Both the position numbers and the translations under genes were made by a program. A DNA stretch of 64,000 nt from Candidatus Methanogaster sp. Its GTDB lineage: Archaea > Halobacteriota > Methanosarcinia > Methanosarcinales > Methanogasteraceae. The stretch covers positions 36,615-100,614 of the forward strand of contig PQXF01000007.1 in the NCBI GenBank assembly GCA_003194445.1. The letters run 5' to 3'. Each line of letters opens with the position of its first letter. The stretch's first letter is position 1. Under the pieces are notes generated by a model that did not search any database, had not been told where the DNA came from, and worked only from the letters and a program-made list of their open reading frames with translations. Shown here in pieces: positions 27,618 to 39,349 of this stretch.

Positions 27618-27650
27618 CGCGAATACCAGCAATTCGCGAATGTCTATAAG
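27618..27650 (+). promoter_or_regulatory. Inverted repeat and TATA box before the DUF39 gene
   Basis: CGCGAAT (27618-27624) and ATTCGCG (27632-27638) form a 7-bp inverted repeat with a 7-nt spacer, directly abutting a TATA-like TCTATAAG (27643-27650). The ATG is at 27682, so the transcript would have a very short leader. A repressor or activator site overlapping the BRE/TATA region is a reasonable reading. Confidence 0.5.
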
Positions 27651-27681
27651 TATGATGAACCCGATTATCACATAATCACTC

Positions 27682-29175
27682 ATGACAGCGAAAACGATAC
27701 CAGAGATCAACGAACGAATCCGGGATGGCAGCGTCTGCGTCCTCACGGCAGAGGAGATGACCGAGTATATACGTGAGCACGGCGCAGGAAAAGCGGCACA
27801 AGAGGTCGATGTGGTCACGACCGGCACATTCGGGGCGATGTGTTCATCAGGCGTATTCTTAAATTTCGGACACTCTGATCCGCCGATCCGGATGCAGCGC
27901 GTACACTTAAATGGCGTCGAGGCGTATTCTGGCGTAGCCGCAGTCGATGCATATCTCGGCGCAACACAGCCGTCGGATTCGGACGAATCTTATGGCGGCG
28001 GGCATGTAATCGAGGATCTGATCGCAGGGCGGGAGATCGATGTACATGCCGAATCATCCGGTACTGACTGCTATCCGCGCAAGATACTGGATACCAGCAT
28101 CACGATTAATGATCTGAATCAGGCAGTGATGCTAAACCCGAGAAACGCGTATCAGCGGTACGCTGCCGCAACAAACTCGACGAAGCGCACCCTGCACACA
28201 TACATGGGAACGCTCCTTCCGGGATTTGGCAATGTCTCATACTCAGGTGCAGGCGTACTCTCCCCAATCTCCAATGATCCGGAGTTCAGGACGATCGGCA
28301 TCGGCACAAGGATATTTTTAGGGGGTGCGAAGGGGCACGTGGTCGGTAGCGGAACCCAGCACGATCCTGATAACAGTTTCTCCACACTGATGGTCTCAGG
28401 AGATCTCAGGGAGATGGATACGCGATACATACGCGGCGCTGTCTTCCGCGGATACGGGATCAGCATGTATGTCGGGATCGGCGTCCCGATACCAATCCTG
28501 AATGAGGAGATCGCAGCCGCAACAGGGATTAGCGACTCCGAAATCAGAACGAATATCCTGGACTACGGGGTATCGGGACATCCCACTGTGCAAGAGGTAA
28601 CTTATGAGGAGTTGAGGTCCGGAATTGTAGGCATCGATGGAAAGGAGGTTCGGACTTCCCCGCTTTCGAGTTTTCATATCGCACGGACGATTGCGGATGA
28701 ACTCAAAGCGTGGATCAGGGACGCCGAGTTCTTTGTGAGCAGTCCAGCAGAGCAGCTGCAAAGACGCGGCACAGTAAAGCCGATGCGAGAGGTTCAGGGG
28801 CAACTGCTGGTACGGGATGCGATGTCTGAACGTGTGCGCACTGTCAGCGTACATGTAGAGATCAAAGAGGCAGCTGAACTGATCATCGAGGGCAAATTCA
28901 ATCACCTACCAGTGCTATCGGAGGACGGAGTCCTTGTCGGGATCGTCACCTCCTGGGATATCTCAGAAGCAGTGGCACGCGGGTACACCGGCACCGTCGG
29001 GAGCGCAATGACCGGGCGCGTGGTCACAAGCAGCCCTGATGAGTTTGTCGAGATTGCAGTCAGGAAGATGGAACGGCACAAGATTTCAGCGCTTCCGGTG
29101 ATCGATTCGAACCGGAAGGTCATCGGGATGGTTACGAGCGGGGACCTGAACAAACTGCTGGTGCGGAGATGGTGA
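27682..29175 (+). CDS. Homocysteine biosynthesis protein (DUF39/HcyBio) with two C-terminal CBS domains
   Basis: This 497-residue protein has a DUF39 domain (about 1-365) with family segments VVTTGTFGAMCSSGVFLNFG, GGGHVIEDLIAGREI and SGTDCYPRK, followed by a CBS pair (about 375-497; VRDAMSERVRTV, NHLPVLSEDGVLVGIVTSWD and SALPVIDSNRKVIGMVTSGD). In Methanosarcina the equivalent protein, with a ferredoxin-NIL partner, is required for making homocysteine from aspartate semialdehyde and sulfide. The conserved Cys residues in the DUF39 domain are kept. The partner gene is not adjacent: mch follows 128 bp downstream with its own promoter. CBS domains suggest adenylate-type ligand control. Confidence 0.9.
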   Translation: MTAKTIPEINERIRDGSVCVLTAEEMTEYIREHGAGKAAQEVDVVTTGTFGAMCSSGVFLNFGHSDPPIRMQRVHLNGVEAYSGVAAVDAYLGATQPSDSDESYGGGHVIEDLIAGREIDVHAESSGTDCYPRKILDTSITINDLNQAVMLNPRNAYQRYAAATNSTKRTLHTYMGTLLPGFGNVSYSGAGVLSPISNDPEFRTIGIGTRIFLGGAKGHVVGSGTQHDPDNSFSTLMVSGDLREMDTRYIRGAVFRGYGISMYVGIGVPIPILNEEIAAATGISDSEIRTNILDYGVSGHPTVQEVTYEELRSGIVGIDGKEVRTSPLSSFHIARTIADELKAWIRDAEFFVSSPAEQLQRRGTVKPMREVQGQLLVRDAMSERVRTVSVHVEIKEAAELIIEGKFNHLPVLSEDGVLVGIVTSWDISEAVARGYTGTVGSAMTGRVVTSSPDEFVEIAVRKMERHKISALPVIDSNRKVIGMVTSGDLNKLLVRRW

Positions 29176-29261
29176 ATAGGGGAAATCATCTTTGTGGTGC
29201 TATGACGTGTTTTGAAGATGAGACCGGCCCCAAAACCCTGATCCGCGCCTACCCGATAATC

Positions 29262-29270
29262 TTATAATGA
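29262..29270 (+). promoter_or_regulatory. TATA box for mch
   Basis: CTTATAATG lies about 40 nt before the chosen mch start, with GGGTGAT as ribosome-binding site just before ATG 29304. Confidence 0.5.
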
Positions 29271-29303
29271 TACAGGACTTGTGTGATGTTGGGTGATTCC
29301 CAA

Positions 29304-30266
29304 ATGGTCAGTGTAAATAAATATGGATACCGGGCATTCAAGGAGATGCTTGATTGCACAGAGGAACTCGATATTGGAGTATCCGAGTTAAAGAACGGAG
29401 CAACCATCGTCGACGCTGGCGTGAATGCGACGGGCGGATACGGTGCTGGCATGTATCTCTCAAGGTTATGTCTTGCAGATCTCGCAGACATCAAGTACAT
29501 ACCATACCAACTGGGCGACTACACAGTCCCTGGCATTCAGGTTGCAATCGATGATCCGGTCATCGCGTGTATGGCATCGCAGTACGCGGGCTGGAGAATT
29601 ATCGTTGGAAAGTACTTTGCAATGGGCTCCGGACCTGCGCGTGCGCTTTCGCTGGATCCAAAGGAACTCTATGATGAGATCGGATACAAGGATTCTTCGG
29701 ACAAGGCTATCCTCGTACTCGAAGCGAGCGAACTTCCGGATGAAGAGGTCACCGACATGATCGCAGAGAAATGCGGCGTCGATCCAAAGGAACTCTACAT
29801 CGCGGTTGCGCCAACCTCTTCGATTGCAGGATCCGTGCAGATCTCCGCGAGAATCGTTGAAACAGGGATACACAAGATGCATGATCTTGGATTCGACATC
29901 ACAACGATCAGGAACGGATTTGGTATAATCCCGATATCACCGGTCGTTGGAGATGACACCAAATGCATGGGCTCGACCAACGACTGCATCATATACTGCG
30001 GCAAGACGTACTACACCGTCGATTATCCGGATATCGACGAACTCACCGACTACGTGAAGAAGGTACCGTCAGAGACGTCCAGAGACTACGGAAAGCCATT
30101 CTTCGACACGTTCAAGGCGGCTGGCTTCGACTTCTTCAAGGTCGATGGTGCGATGTTTGCGCCTGCTGAGATCATTGTTAACGATCTCAAGAGCAAGAAG
30201 ACGATTACAAGCGGCACCGCTAATCCGCATGTGCTGATACAATCATTTGGTATAAACAAAGTATAG
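29304..30266 (+). CDS. mch: Methenyltetrahydromethanopterin cyclohydrolase
   Basis: This 320-residue enzyme interconverts 5-formyl- and methenyl-H4MPT in the C1 branch of methanogenesis or its reversal. The N-terminus [12 protein letters not shown], the core [18 protein letters not shown] and [19 protein letters not shown], and the C-terminal [11 protein letters not shown] are highly conserved family sequence. ATG 29304 gives the standard N-terminus and has GGGTGAT upstream; ATGs at 29283 and 29286 would add 6-7 extra residues. It is monocistronic, ending in a strong hairpin terminator. With mfnD it indicates an H4MPT/methanofuran C1 pathway. Confidence 0.97.
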   Translation: MVSVNKYGYRAFKEMLDCTEELDIGVSELKNGATIVDAGVNATGGYGAGMYLSRLCLADLADIKYIPYQLGDYTVPGIQVAIDDPVIACMASQYAGWRIIVGKYFAMGSGPARALSLDPKELYDEIGYKDSSDKAILVLEASELPDEEVTDMIAEKCGVDPKELYIAVAPTSSIAGSVQISARIVETGIHKMHDLGFDITTIRNGFGIIPISPVVGDDTKCMGSTNDCIIYCGKTYYTVDYPDIDELTDYVKKVPSETSRDYGKPFFDTFKAAGFDFFKVDGAMFAPAEIIVNDLKSKKTITSGTANPHVLIQSFGINKV

Positions 30267-30305
30267 ATTGCCCGAAATACTTCGGGAATCTTTTTTCTTT
30301 TTTGG
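30266..30305 (+). terminator. Intrinsic-type terminator after mch
   Basis: The stem GATTgCCCGAA / TTCGGGaATC (30266-30290, loop ATAC) is followed by a T-rich run (TTTTTTCTTTTTT) directly after the mch stop codon. Confidence 0.85.
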
Positions 30306-30470
30306 ATTCTTTGTAACTGCTCGAGATCTGTTGATCTGACTCCTGGATTGTGATCCTCTGTTCTTTGCAACTTTCAGCAGTTGCACGATTGGTCTCGAAG
30401 TTAGCTTCGAATGTGCATCCGTGATCTCCGATCCAATGCCCAAGCAAGTTGGCAGCCCAGACCCCAAAAA

Positions 30471-30480
30471 CATTATATGT
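30471..30480 (+). promoter_or_regulatory. Candidate promoter of the sensor-kinase cluster
   Basis: CATTATATGT (30471-30480) is a TATA-like box about 50 nt before the first kinase ATG (30530), with a purine-rich AGGGAGAGGGG ribosome-binding site between. It is the only clear promoter at the 5' end of the following cluster. Confidence 0.5.
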
Positions 30481-30529
30481 TCCAAAACCCAAAACAGATG
30501 ACAGGGAGTAGCAGCAGGGAGAGGGGTTC

Positions 30530-32506
30530 ATGGGACAAGTTGGCACAGTGGGTGATGCCTCCGGGCATCAGGACTCGAACGGCAAGAGCACAGTCTCATA
30601 CAAGATCGCGATCTCGATCCTTTTTGGGTTACTGGGGTTTGCTGTAAACTTTTATCCTGTAGACTTTGTATTTTACGGCACGTATAAAATGAGTTTTCTT
30701 TTCGGGCTTGTGTTTCCCATGCTGATCACGCTTGCGTGGGGCTGGAGGTATGGGCTTCTGTCCGCGCTCGCTGGCGGCTGCCAGACGATGTGGATACTCT
30801 GGATGCCCGGAAGCGGTTACGGTCCATTCGTATCTGTGCCACCGTTTACACTCTGGATAGTCTGGCACGGATGGTTCTTGCGTACCAGATACAGCATCTA
30901 CATCGGGGAACTGATATTCCGCATATTTGATACTGCGCTCCTATACACCGTATTCAGATGGGTATTTACCCTAAACGTCCCGCCTGCCAACACATACATG
31001 CCGCTTGCGGTAGCGCATTCAATCGTGTTTAAGGAAGCGGTAAACGGGCTGTTGATCGTCTTTATCGCATACGGGCTCCTGCACTCAAACCCTGTAAGGC
31101 AGTTTTTTAAGCTGCCAAAAAGTACGGCAGACCCGCGCATCTATTACACCTATATAAGCGCGGTCATTCTTGGCGGGATACTGATCTTCAGTTTCATCGG
31201 CGAGAGATATATATGGGGGCTCTGGGGTCCCGAGTTTCAATACGCTGCCCGCATACTCGGCTCGGTACTGTTGCTGTTGCTCGGGATTCTCTGCACATAC
31301 AGCGCTGCCAAGGTCTTTGCGAAGAGGAAGACCGAAGAACTCATCCATGCGGAAGAAGTGCTTCGCGAGAGTGAGAAGAAACTCTCGCAGATCATCGACG
31401 GAAGTTCGGTGCCGACATTTGTGATCGACAGCGAGCATACCCTGACACACTGGAATAAGGCATGTGAGAATATAACCGGAATCCCTGCAAGCGAGATTGT
31501 GGGAACCAGCAGGCACTGGTCGGCATTCTATCCGGCAGAGAGGCCGCTCATGGCTGATCTTGTGGCAGATGAGCTGCCGGAGGGAGATATTGTCAGATAC
31601 TACGGTGATACATATCAGAAATTCACACTCATAGATATGGCTTACGAGGATGAAGATTTCTTCCCTGATCTGGGCGAGGATGGAAAATGGTTATTCTTCG
31701 CAGCAGCACCATTGAAAGACTGTCATGGGAATGCCATTGGCGCGATAGAAACGTTTCAGGACATCACCGAGCGGAAGCGAGCGGAGGATAATTTGAAGCG
31801 AACCGTAGCCGACCTGAAGCGTTCCAATGCCGAACTCGAGCAGTTCGCGTACGTTGCATCCCATGACCTGCAAGAACCGCTTCGCATGATCTCCGGTTAC
31901 ATGCAGCTCCTGAAGCGGCGATACGAGGGTAAACTCGACTCCGATGCCGACGATTTCATCGGCTTTGCTGTGGACGGCGCGGACCGGATGCAGGCGTTAA
32001 TTGGTGACCTGCTTGCATTCTCGCGTGTCGGCACGCGTGGCAAGCCGCTCACGCCGACCGACTGCGAAACTCTTCTTGGACAGACACTTTCTGACTTAAA
32101 AATATCTATTGAAGATAGTGGTGCAGCGATTACGCATGACACCCTCCCGACCGTGATGGCGGATGGATCGCAACTGGCTCATGTCTTCCAGAACCTGATC
32201 GGAAACGCAATCAAGTTTAAGGGCGAGGAGCCGCCGCGTGTTCACATCACAGCAGAGCAGAAGGGGGCGGAGTGGATATTCTCATTTGCGGACAACGGAA
32301 TCGGGATCTCCCCTGAATACTTCAAGCGCATCTTTGTGATATTCCAGCGCCTACACTCAAGGGAAGAGTATTCGGGAACCGGCATCGGTCTTGCCATCTG
32401 CAAGAAGATTGTTGATCGGCACGGCGGCAGGATGTGGGTGGAATCAGAGCCAGGGAGGGGTTCGACGTTTTACTTCACGATTCCGGCAAGGAGGGGGCGG
32501 CAATGA
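30530..32506 (+). CDS. Membrane histidine kinase: multi-TM sensor - PAS - HisKA - HATPase
   Basis: This 658-residue kinase begins with about 270 residues holding seven or so hydrophobic helices (first at about 23-45), an unassigned integral-membrane sensor module. One PAS domain follows (about 285-405; [20 protein letters not shown]), ending in the usual [12 protein letters not shown] linker. The kinase core has the H-box [10 protein letters not shown] (acceptor His about 445) and HATPase N, G1 and G2 boxes ([26 protein letters not shown]). The product would autophosphorylate in response to a membrane signal. Its stop overlaps the next kinase start by 4 bp (ATGA). Confidence 0.9.
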   Translation: MGQVGTVGDASGHQDSNGKSTVSYKIAISILFGLLGFAVNFYPVDFVFYGTYKMSFLFGLVFPMLITLAWGWRYGLLSALAGGCQTMWILWMPGSGYGPFVSVPPFTLWIVWHGWFLRTRYSIYIGELIFRIFDTALLYTVFRWVFTLNVPPANTYMPLAVAHSIVFKEAVNGLLIVFIAYGLLHSNPVRQFFKLPKSTADPRIYYTYISAVILGGILIFSFIGERYIWGLWGPEFQYAARILGSVLLLLLGILCTYSAAKVFAKRKTEELIHAEEVLRESEKKLSQIIDGSSVPTFVIDSEHTLTHWNKACENITGIPASEIVGTSRHWSAFYPAERPLMADLVADELPEGDIVRYYGDTYQKFTLIDMAYEDEDFFPDLGEDGKWLFFAAAPLKDCHGNAIGAIETFQDITERKRAEDNLKRTVADLKRSNAELEQFAYVASHDLQEPLRMISGYMQLLKRRYEGKLDSDADDFIGFAVDGADRMQALIGDLLAFSRVGTRGKPLTPTDCETLLGQTLSDLKISIEDSGAAITHDTLPTVMADGSQLAHVFQNLIGNAIKFKGEEPPRVHITAEQKGAEWIFSFADNGIGISPEYFKRIFVIFQRLHSREEYSGTGIGLAICKKIVDRHGGRMWVESEPGRGSTFYFTIPARRGRQ

Positions 32507-35500
32507 ATGCACAATGTAAGTCCGTAGCAATTTTCAGCATCTTCCTGCTTCTTGCCCTCTCTCTATGCAGTCAGCTTTCGTATGCACAGGAAGAGCCAGC
32601 AAAACGAGTGCTTGTGCTGAATTCGTATCACAAAGGTTTTGCTCAGACCGACGCTATTGTAAAAGGGGTAGAATCAGTCTTAAAACCCGAAGAAAACGAG
32701 ATTGAGCTCAAGATAGAATATATGGATTCGAAATCCACAAAATACGATAGTTCGTACAAAGAAAAATTATGTGAGTTATACAAGTATAAATACGGCAACC
32801 AAACATTTGATCTGATCATATCTTCTGATGATAACGCATTCAATTTTCTCCGTGAGTATCAACATGATCTATTTCCAGGTACGCCAGTCGTGTTCTGCGG
32901 CGTAAATAATCCCAAAGCTCCTACTCTTATAGATCCGGAAGAATTTACAGGGATTATTGAGCTTCAGTCGATAAAAGAAACGATAGACCTTGGTTTAAAA
33001 TTGCATCCGGAGACCGAGCAGATAGTCTTTGTTGTTGACAACACACCTACGGGAAAATATCTCTGGGGTCAGATACAGGAGAATTTCAAATATTACGAAG
33101 ATGTCAGGATGACCCGTCTTGATGAAAGTTTATCCCTGGAGCAGATAGAGGAGGAGGTGAGCAATTTATCCGATGATACCATAGTGCTTTTCGGGACATA
33201 CAATCGCGATAAGTCGGGAAGGTATTACACATACGGAGAAGCTGCAACGTGCGTATCCGGAGCAAGTGCACGGCCAATGTATGGCTATTCTGTCCAGGTT
33301 TTGCCTTATGGTATCGTTGGTGGTAAACTCTTTGGCGGTTTTTATCATGGCCAGGTCGCAGCAGAGATGGCAAAGCGCATCCTTGCAGGGGAAGCGGTGC
33401 GGGACATTCCTGTAATAACAGAGCCGCAGACCCAAAACATGTTTGACTACAACCAGATGCAGCGGTGGCGCATCAAGGAGTCTGACCTGCCCGAAGACAG
33501 CATTATCGTCAATAAACCATACTCATTCTATGAAGAGAACAAAGGGTTGATCCGGAGTGCAATTATAATTATAATCTTTCAGGTGTTGGTCATCATCGCC
33601 CTTCTTGTGAACCGGTCAAGGCGCAAGGCTGCAGAGGATGAACTCATGGAGAGTGAGGATCGGTTCCGGACGATCTTTGATTCGATCAATGATGCGGTCT
33701 TTATCCATGACACAGAGACCGGAGCGATCCTTAACGTCAACAACACAGCATGTGATATGTACGGATATACCCGCGAGGAACTCCAGAGACTCGGTGTGCA
33801 GGCCATAAGTATGGGCGAAGCGTCGTACAGTCGGGCAGATGCTGTCGAATGGATGAAGAAGGCAGCAGCAGGGCAACCACAGGTCTTTGAATGGAGGGCT
33901 AAGCACAGATCCGGATATCTATTCTGGGAGGAGGTGAGTATGAGGAGCGCGGTCATTGGGGGGTATGAACGTGTGCTGGTGGTTGCGCGTGACATCACAG
34001 AGCGCAAGCATCTGGCAGAGCAGATGGCGCATCTCAACCTTGTGCTTCGTGCGATACGGAACGTTAATCAGCTTATCGCAAAGGAAAAAGACCGGAACAA
34101 ACTGCTTCAAGGCGCTTGTGATAGTCTTATTGAGGTATGCGGCCACCATAGCGCATGGATCGCTCTGCTGGACGAGTCCGGCCGGCTTGTAACGACTGCC
34201 GAAGCAGGATTGGGCGAGGCATTTGAACTTATGGTGAAACGGCTGGAGCAGGGGGAGTTGACCGGATGCGTACAAAAGGCACTCATGCAATCCGGGGTAA
34301 TCGTGATAGATGATCCTGCCACCACCTGCACGAATTGTCCTCTTGTGGACCAGTATGATGGCAGGAGAGTAAAGACCATCCGGTTGGAACACGGGAACCG
34401 GGTTTATGGTCTGCTTTCGGTTGCGGTCTCTGCAGATCTCGCTGTAGATGAAGAAGAGACGTCCTTGTTCTCCGAAGTAGCCGGAGATCTTGCTTTTGCC
34501 CTGCATGCCATCGAACTCGATGAGAAGCACAAGCGTGCCGAAGATGCGCTCCGGGAAAGCGAAGAGCGTCTCAGGGTAAGACTCGATTACATCCTATCGC
34601 CTGATAAATCCGTTAAAGATGTTTCTTTGACCGATTTAATTGATTTGGAGGAGCTCCAGCAGATCCAGGATGCCTTTGCCACTGCAAACGATGTAGCATC
34701 CATAATCTCAGATATTGATGGTGAGCCAATTACAAAAGCAAGCAATTTCTGCGACGTGTGCAAGATCATCAGGAGCACAGAAAAGGGGGATATGAACTGC
34801 GTAAAGTCTGATAAAATTCTTGGGGGGAAAGCAAAGGCACTTATGAAGCCAACTTATGAAAAATGTCTTAGCTGTGGTTTTGTCGATGCCAGCGCTCCAA
34901 TAATTGTTGGAGGTAAGCACATTGCAAACTGGCTGGTCGGTCAGAGCAATGCGATGAGTGTCGATAAGAACAGAATTGAAACGTATGCAAAGGAAATTGG
35001 TGCTGATGCGGGTGAAATGCTGGATGCTTTCGGAAAGATGCCTGATATGTCGCTTGCAAAGTTCGAAGAAGTGCTTGATTTGTTATGGCTCATCGCGAAA
35101 AAACTCTCTGCTCTTGCACACAACAATTTAGTATTAGCTAAGGATGTTACCGAGCGCAAGCGTGCCGAAGATGCGCTGCACAAGAGCGTTTTGGAGCTTA
35201 AGCGTTCCAATGCCGAACTCGAGCAGTTCGCACACATTGCGTCCCATGACCTGCAAGAACCGCTTCGCATGGTATCGAGCTATATGGAGCTTATGAAGCG
35301 GCGATACGAGGGTAAACTCGATTCTGATGCCGACGAGTTCATCGGCTTTGCTGTGGACGGCGCGAACCGGATGAAGACGTTAATCAATGATCTGCTCGCA
35401 TTCTCGCGTGTCGGCACGCGTGGCAAGCCGCTCATACCGACCGACTGCGAGACTCTCCTTTTACAGACACTCGCCAACCTGAAAATGTCCATTGAGGATA

Positions 35501-35898
35501 GTGGTGCAGTGATTACCCATGACCCCCTCCCGACCGTGATGGCGGATGGTTCACAACTGGCAAAGGTGTTTCAGAACCTGATTGGTAACGCGATCAAGTT
35601 TAAGGGCGCGGAGCCGCCGCACATCCATATCTCAGCAGAGCGAAAAGAGAGTGAATGGCTCTTCTCGGTGACTGATAACGGCATCGGGATATCCACTGAA
35701 TACTTCGACCGCATCTTTGTGATATTCCAGCGTCTGCACGGGAGGGAAGAGTATTCGGGAACCGGCATCGGTCTTTCCGTCTGCAAGAAGATTGTGGAAC
35801 GGCACGGCGGCAGGATGTGGGTGGAATCAGAGTCAGGAAGGGGGTCGACGTTCTACTTTACGATTCCTGCGAAGGGTGGAGGGTACAATGAAATATGA
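32503..35898 (+). CDS. Hybrid-input histidine kinase: periplasmic ABC-binding-like - TM - PAS - GAF - PocR - HisKA - HATPase
   Basis: This 1131-residue kinase has a signal peptide (about 1-27), then an extracytoplasmic domain resembling the ABC-substrate-binding family (about 33-340; [12 protein letters not shown], then [14 protein letters not shown]), and one TM helix (about 350-371). PAS (about 385-505), GAF (about 520-685, with a [14 protein letters not shown] motif) and a PocR-type domain (about 695-875; [15 protein letters not shown], with CDVC, C and CLSCG cysteines) follow. The HisKA/HATPase core starts near [10 protein letters not shown] (about 914). ATG 32503 overlaps the previous stop. 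PocR domains have been linked to small hydrocarbon-derivative sensing. The N-terminal half is closely paralogous to the kinase at 39350. Confidence 0.9.
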   Translation: MNAQCKSVAIFSIFLLLALSLCSQLSYAQEEPAKRVLVLNSYHKGFAQTDAIVKGVESVLKPEENEIELKIEYMDSKSTKYDSSYKEKLCELYKYKYGNQTFDLIISSDDNAFNFLREYQHDLFPGTPVVFCGVNNPKAPTLIDPEEFTGIIELQSIKETIDLGLKLHPETEQIVFVVDNTPTGKYLWGQIQENFKYYEDVRMTRLDESLSLEQIEEEVSNLSDDTIVLFGTYNRDKSGRYYTYGEAATCVSGASARPMYGYSVQVLPYGIVGGKLFGGFYHGQVAAEMAKRILAGEAVRDIPVITEPQTQNMFDYNQMQRWRIKESDLPEDSIIVNKPYSFYEENKGLIRSAIIIIIFQVLVIIALLVNRSRRKAAEDELMESEDRFRTIFDSINDAVFIHDTETGAILNVNNTACDMYGYTREELQRLGVQAISMGEASYSRADAVEWMKKAAAGQPQVFEWRAKHRSGYLFWEEVSMRSAVIGGYERVLVVARDITERKHLAEQMAHLNLVLRAIRNVNQLIAKEKDRNKLLQGACDSLIEVCGHHSAWIALLDESGRLVTTAEAGLGEAFELMVKRLEQGELTGCVQKALMQSGVIVIDDPATTCTNCPLVDQYDGRRVKTIRLEHGNRVYGLLSVAVSADLAVDEEETSLFSEVAGDLAFALHAIELDEKHKRAEDALRESEERLRVRLDYILSPDKSVKDVSLTDLIDLEELQQIQDAFATANDVASIISDIDGEPITKASNFCDVCKIIRSTEKGDMNCVKSDKILGGKAKALMKPTYEKCLSCGFVDASAPIIVGGKHIANWLVGQSNAMSVDKNRIETYAKEIGADAGEMLDAFGKMPDMSLAKFEEVLDLLWLIAKKLSALAHNNLVLAKDVTERKRAEDALHKSVLELKRSNAELEQFAHIASHDLQEPLRMVSSYMELMKRRYEGKLDSDADEFIGFAVDGANRMKTLINDLLAFSRVGTRGKPLIPTDCETLLLQTLANLKMSIEDSGAVITHDPLPTVMADGSQLAKVFQNLIGNAIKFKGAEPPHIHISAERKESEWLFSVTDNGIGISTEYFDRIFVIFQRLHGREEYSGTGIGLSVCKKIVERHGGRMWVESESGRGSTFYFTIPAKGGGYNEI

Positions 35899-38800
35899 AA
35901 TCTCAGAGCTTGTCAATATCGACAAGGTTCAGGTCCTTGCTGACAGTTTTTGTGAGGCTGTTGGAATCGCATCAGCAGTAATAGACTTAGAAGGGAACGT
36001 AGTGACCAGCTCGAGATGGCAGAAGATCTGCACGGAGTTTCATCGAGTGAATCCTCAAACATGCCGCAAATGCATTGAAAGCGACACGATCCTTGCAAAC
36101 AGGCTCACAAAAGGAGAGGGATATGCTATTTACCGATGCCGGAATGGCCTGGTCGACGCCGCTGCGCCCATCCTCATCGATGGCGAGCACGTCGCAAATT
36201 TCCTGGTCGGGCAATTTCTATTTGAACCTGCGGATTGCGAATATTTCCGCAAACAGGCTCGTGAACACGGTTTTGATGAAACAACATATCTTGAGGCGTT
36301 GTCCGGAGTTCCTGTTATTGCAGAAGACCGGATAAAGCCGATTCTGGAATTTCTTGTGGGATTTGCGGAATTCGTAGGCGAGATGGGTCTAAGCCGGATC
36401 AGGCAATTAGAAGATGCAAGCGCTCTTGCCGAGAGTAATGAAAAATACCTTGAAGCCATCATCAAAACATCCCGGGACGGGATATTTGTTGTTGATGCCG
36501 ATGGAAACTTCAAATTTGGCAATGATGCGACGTTTGAGATCCTCGGCTGGCCAATGGAAGAACTCATTGGCAACCCGCTTATGAAAGTGATACCACTTGA
36601 CGTCCATGAATTCATATTGCAGCGATGGGATGAAGTGCAGAGAGGAGAAGGGGGACCTTATGGGGTTGACATCGTTACAAAGGATCGTGAGAGGAGATCT
36701 TTGTTTGTCAGCCACAGCCTTATGGATATTGTCGGGCAGAGGAAGTACTGCGTCATTATAAAGGACGTAACAGAGCGAAAAGCTGAGGAGGAATCGCTGC
36801 GACAATCAGAGGAGAATTATCGCACCATCTTTGATGCGGCAAACGATGCCATATATATACACGACATAACGTTCGGCGATATCATAGATGTCAATCAAAA
36901 GATGTGTGAGATGCATGGCTGTACGCCAGCAGAGGCCCGGAGTCTCAATGTGGGGGACTTTAGCGCAGGCGAACCGCCATACGCTCAGGAAGATGCGATG
37001 CAGTGGATCAGAAAAGCATCCGAAGAGGGGCCCCAACTCTTTGAATGGCGGTCAAAGGACCTGTCAGGCAGATTGTTCTGGACCGAGGTAAACTTAAAAC
37101 GCGTAGTAATCAAGGGCGAGGATCGTTTGCTTGCGATAGTGCGGGACATTAGTGAGCGCAAAAGCACGGAGGAGCGGCTTAAGAAGTACCGAGAGCATCT
37201 TGAGGAGTTGGTTGAAGATCGCACTGGCGAACTCCAACGTGAAATCGGCGAGCGCAAGGTTGCGGATGAGAGAACGGCGCACCTCAACCTCGTATTGCGT
37301 GCCATCAGAAACGTTAACCAGCTCGTCACAAAGGAACCTGACCGGGACAGGTTGCTTCGGGGTGCTTGTGACAACCTCATCGAGACATGCGGTTATCACA
37401 ATGCATGGATCGCTCTACTGGATGAATCAGGGACTCCCGTAACGACTGCTGAAGCAGGACTGGGTGAGGCGTTCGTGCCCATGATCAAACGACTGAAACA
37501 TGGAGAGTTGGTCGAATGCGCTCGGAAGGCATTCGCACAATCAGGGGTAGTGGTAATAGATGACCCTGCCGCCACCTGCGCGGACTGTCCCCTCATGCAA
37601 CGGTATGATGGCAGAAGGGCAATGATCATCCGGCTGGAACACGGAGGAACGGTTTATGGTCTCTTTTCTGTTGCGGTCCCTGCAAAACTTGCTGCGGACA
37701 GGGAAGAGCAGGCATTGTTTAAGGAGGTCGCCGGAGACATTGCTTTTGCCCTGTACAATCTCGAACAGGAGGCGGAGCGGGGGGGCGCGGAAGGTGCGCT
37801 GACAGAAAGTGAGAAAAAGCTCTCGCAGATAGTCAATGGGAGTTCGACGCCGATCTTTGTGATCGACAGGACGCACACGGTCACACACTGGAATAAGGCG
37901 TGTGAGAACCTGACCGGTGTTTCTGCAGAGGAGATGGTGGGAACCAGAAGACAGTGGTCACCTTTCTATTCTACAGAGAGACTTGTTCTGGCTGATGTTA
38001 TAGTGGATGAATCGACAGAGGAGGAGATAGCCAGATACTACGGCGGCAAGTTCCGAAAATCAGCTCTTGTTGATGGGGCTTACGAGGTTGAAGATTTCTT
38101 CCCTGTGTTTGGCGATAAATGGCTTTTTTTCACTGCTGCGCCAATAAGGGATGCCAGGGGTGATATGACCGGGGCGATAGAGTCCCTGTGGGATATCACA
38201 GAACACAAACGGACGGAGAAAGCGCTGCGTGAGAGCGAGGAGAAGTACCGGGTACTGTTTGAAACCGCTAAGGATGCTATATTCCTGAATGATGAGACTG
38301 GAAGGTTTATTGATGTCAATTCCGCGGCTTGTGAATCACTTGGCTACGATAGGGAAGAACTGTTAAAAATGAGCAACAAGGAGATTGATGCAGACCCGAG
38401 AGGATACGAGGCGTTTATGAAAGTTCGGGATGGGCTGGCGAAAGAAGCGGTCTTTGAGGTGAACCATAAGATGAAAGATGGGACGCTTGTACCTGTGGAG
38501 GTCTCAGGGAAGGTCCTAGATTGTGATGGCAGTAGAATCTTCATGGCGATTGCCCGTGACATCACTGATCGCAAACGGGCAGAGAAAAAATTGAAGCGAG
38601 TCATGGCGGACCTGAAACGCTCAAATACGGATCTGGAGCAGTTTGCTTATGTTGTATCACATGACCTGCAGGAGCCGCTACGCATGGTCTCTTCTTATGT
38701 GCAGCTTTTATCGAAGCGTTACAGTGGCAAACTCGACTCTGATGCCGACGATTTTATCGGTTTTGCCGCGGACGGGGCAAGCCGGATGCATACGCTGATC

Positions 38801-39319
38801 CAGGACTTGCTCAGATACTCGCGTGTTGGCACGCGAGGCAAGCCGCCCACACCGGTTGCTTGCGAAGATGCGCTTAACCATGCGCTCGCCAACCTGAAGC
38901 TGACTATAGAAGATAGCGACGCAGTGGTGACCCATGATCCGTTACCGACGGTTGCGGCTGATTCCTCGCAGCTTGCGGAGCTCTTCCAGAACCTGATCGG
39001 AAACGCAATCAAGTTTCGGGGCGAGGAACCGTCGCGTGTTCATGTCGCTGTAGAGCAAAAAGAAGACAAATGGATCTTCTCGGTCGCTGACAACGGAATC
39101 GGGATATCCCCTGAATACTTCGACCGCATCTTTGTGATATTCCAGCGTCTGCACGGGAGGGAAGATTATTCGGGAACCGGCATCGGTCTTGCCGTCTGCA
39201 AGAAGATTGTGGAGCGGCACGGTGGACAGATGTGGGTGGAATCAGAGCCAGGGAGGGGGGCAACGTTTTTCTTTACAATACAGATCGAAGATCAGAGACT
39301 GGAAAGAATTACGAATTAG
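35888..39319 (+). CDS. Cytoplasmic histidine kinase: PocR - PAS - PAS - GAF - PAS - PAS - HisKA - HATPase
   Basis: This 1143-residue soluble kinase starts with a PocR-type domain (about 1-170; LVNIDKVQVLADSFCEAVG, with the CRKC pair and the conserved GQF). Two PAS domains (about 180-425), a coiled coil, a GAF domain with CADCPLMQRYDGRR (about 460-620), two more PAS domains (about 640-890) and a HisKA/HATPase core (H-box [10 protein letters not shown]) follow. ATG 35888 is chosen because of GGTGGAGGG just upstream and the family N-terminus; it overlaps the previous gene by 11 bp. No membrane segment is visible, so it senses an internal signal. Confidence 0.9.
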   Translation: MKYEISELVNIDKVQVLADSFCEAVGIASAVIDLEGNVVTSSRWQKICTEFHRVNPQTCRKCIESDTILANRLTKGEGYAIYRCRNGLVDAAAPILIDGEHVANFLVGQFLFEPADCEYFRKQAREHGFDETTYLEALSGVPVIAEDRIKPILEFLVGFAEFVGEMGLSRIRQLEDASALAESNEKYLEAIIKTSRDGIFVVDADGNFKFGNDATFEILGWPMEELIGNPLMKVIPLDVHEFILQRWDEVQRGEGGPYGVDIVTKDRERRSLFVSHSLMDIVGQRKYCVIIKDVTERKAEEESLRQSEENYRTIFDAANDAIYIHDITFGDIIDVNQKMCEMHGCTPAEARSLNVGDFSAGEPPYAQEDAMQWIRKASEEGPQLFEWRSKDLSGRLFWTEVNLKRVVIKGEDRLLAIVRDISERKSTEERLKKYREHLEELVEDRTGELQREIGERKVADERTAHLNLVLRAIRNVNQLVTKEPDRDRLLRGACDNLIETCGYHNAWIALLDESGTPVTTAEAGLGEAFVPMIKRLKHGELVECARKAFAQSGVVVIDDPAATCADCPLMQRYDGRRAMIIRLEHGGTVYGLFSVAVPAKLAADREEQALFKEVAGDIAFALYNLEQEAERGGAEGALTESEKKLSQIVNGSSTPIFVIDRTHTVTHWNKACENLTGVSAEEMVGTRRQWSPFYSTERLVLADVIVDESTEEEIARYYGGKFRKSALVDGAYEVEDFFPVFGDKWLFFTAAPIRDARGDMTGAIESLWDITEHKRTEKALRESEEKYRVLFETAKDAIFLNDETGRFIDVNSAACESLGYDREELLKMSNKEIDADPRGYEAFMKVRDGLAKEAVFEVNHKMKDGTLVPVEVSGKVLDCDGSRIFMAIARDITDRKRAEKKLKRVMADLKRSNTDLEQFAYVVSHDLQEPLRMVSSYVQLLSKRYSGKLDSDADDFIGFAADGASRMHTLIQDLLRYSRVGTRGKPPTPVACEDALNHALANLKLTIEDSDAVVTHDPLPTVAADSSQLAELFQNLIGNAIKFRGEEPSRVHVAVEQKEDKWIFSVADNGIGISPEYFDRIFVIFQRLHGREDYSGTGIGLAVCKKIVERHGGQMWVESEPGRGATFFFTIQIEDQRLERITN

Positions 39320-39349
39320 ATTACGAATTAGGAAAAAAGGAGGTGAAAA

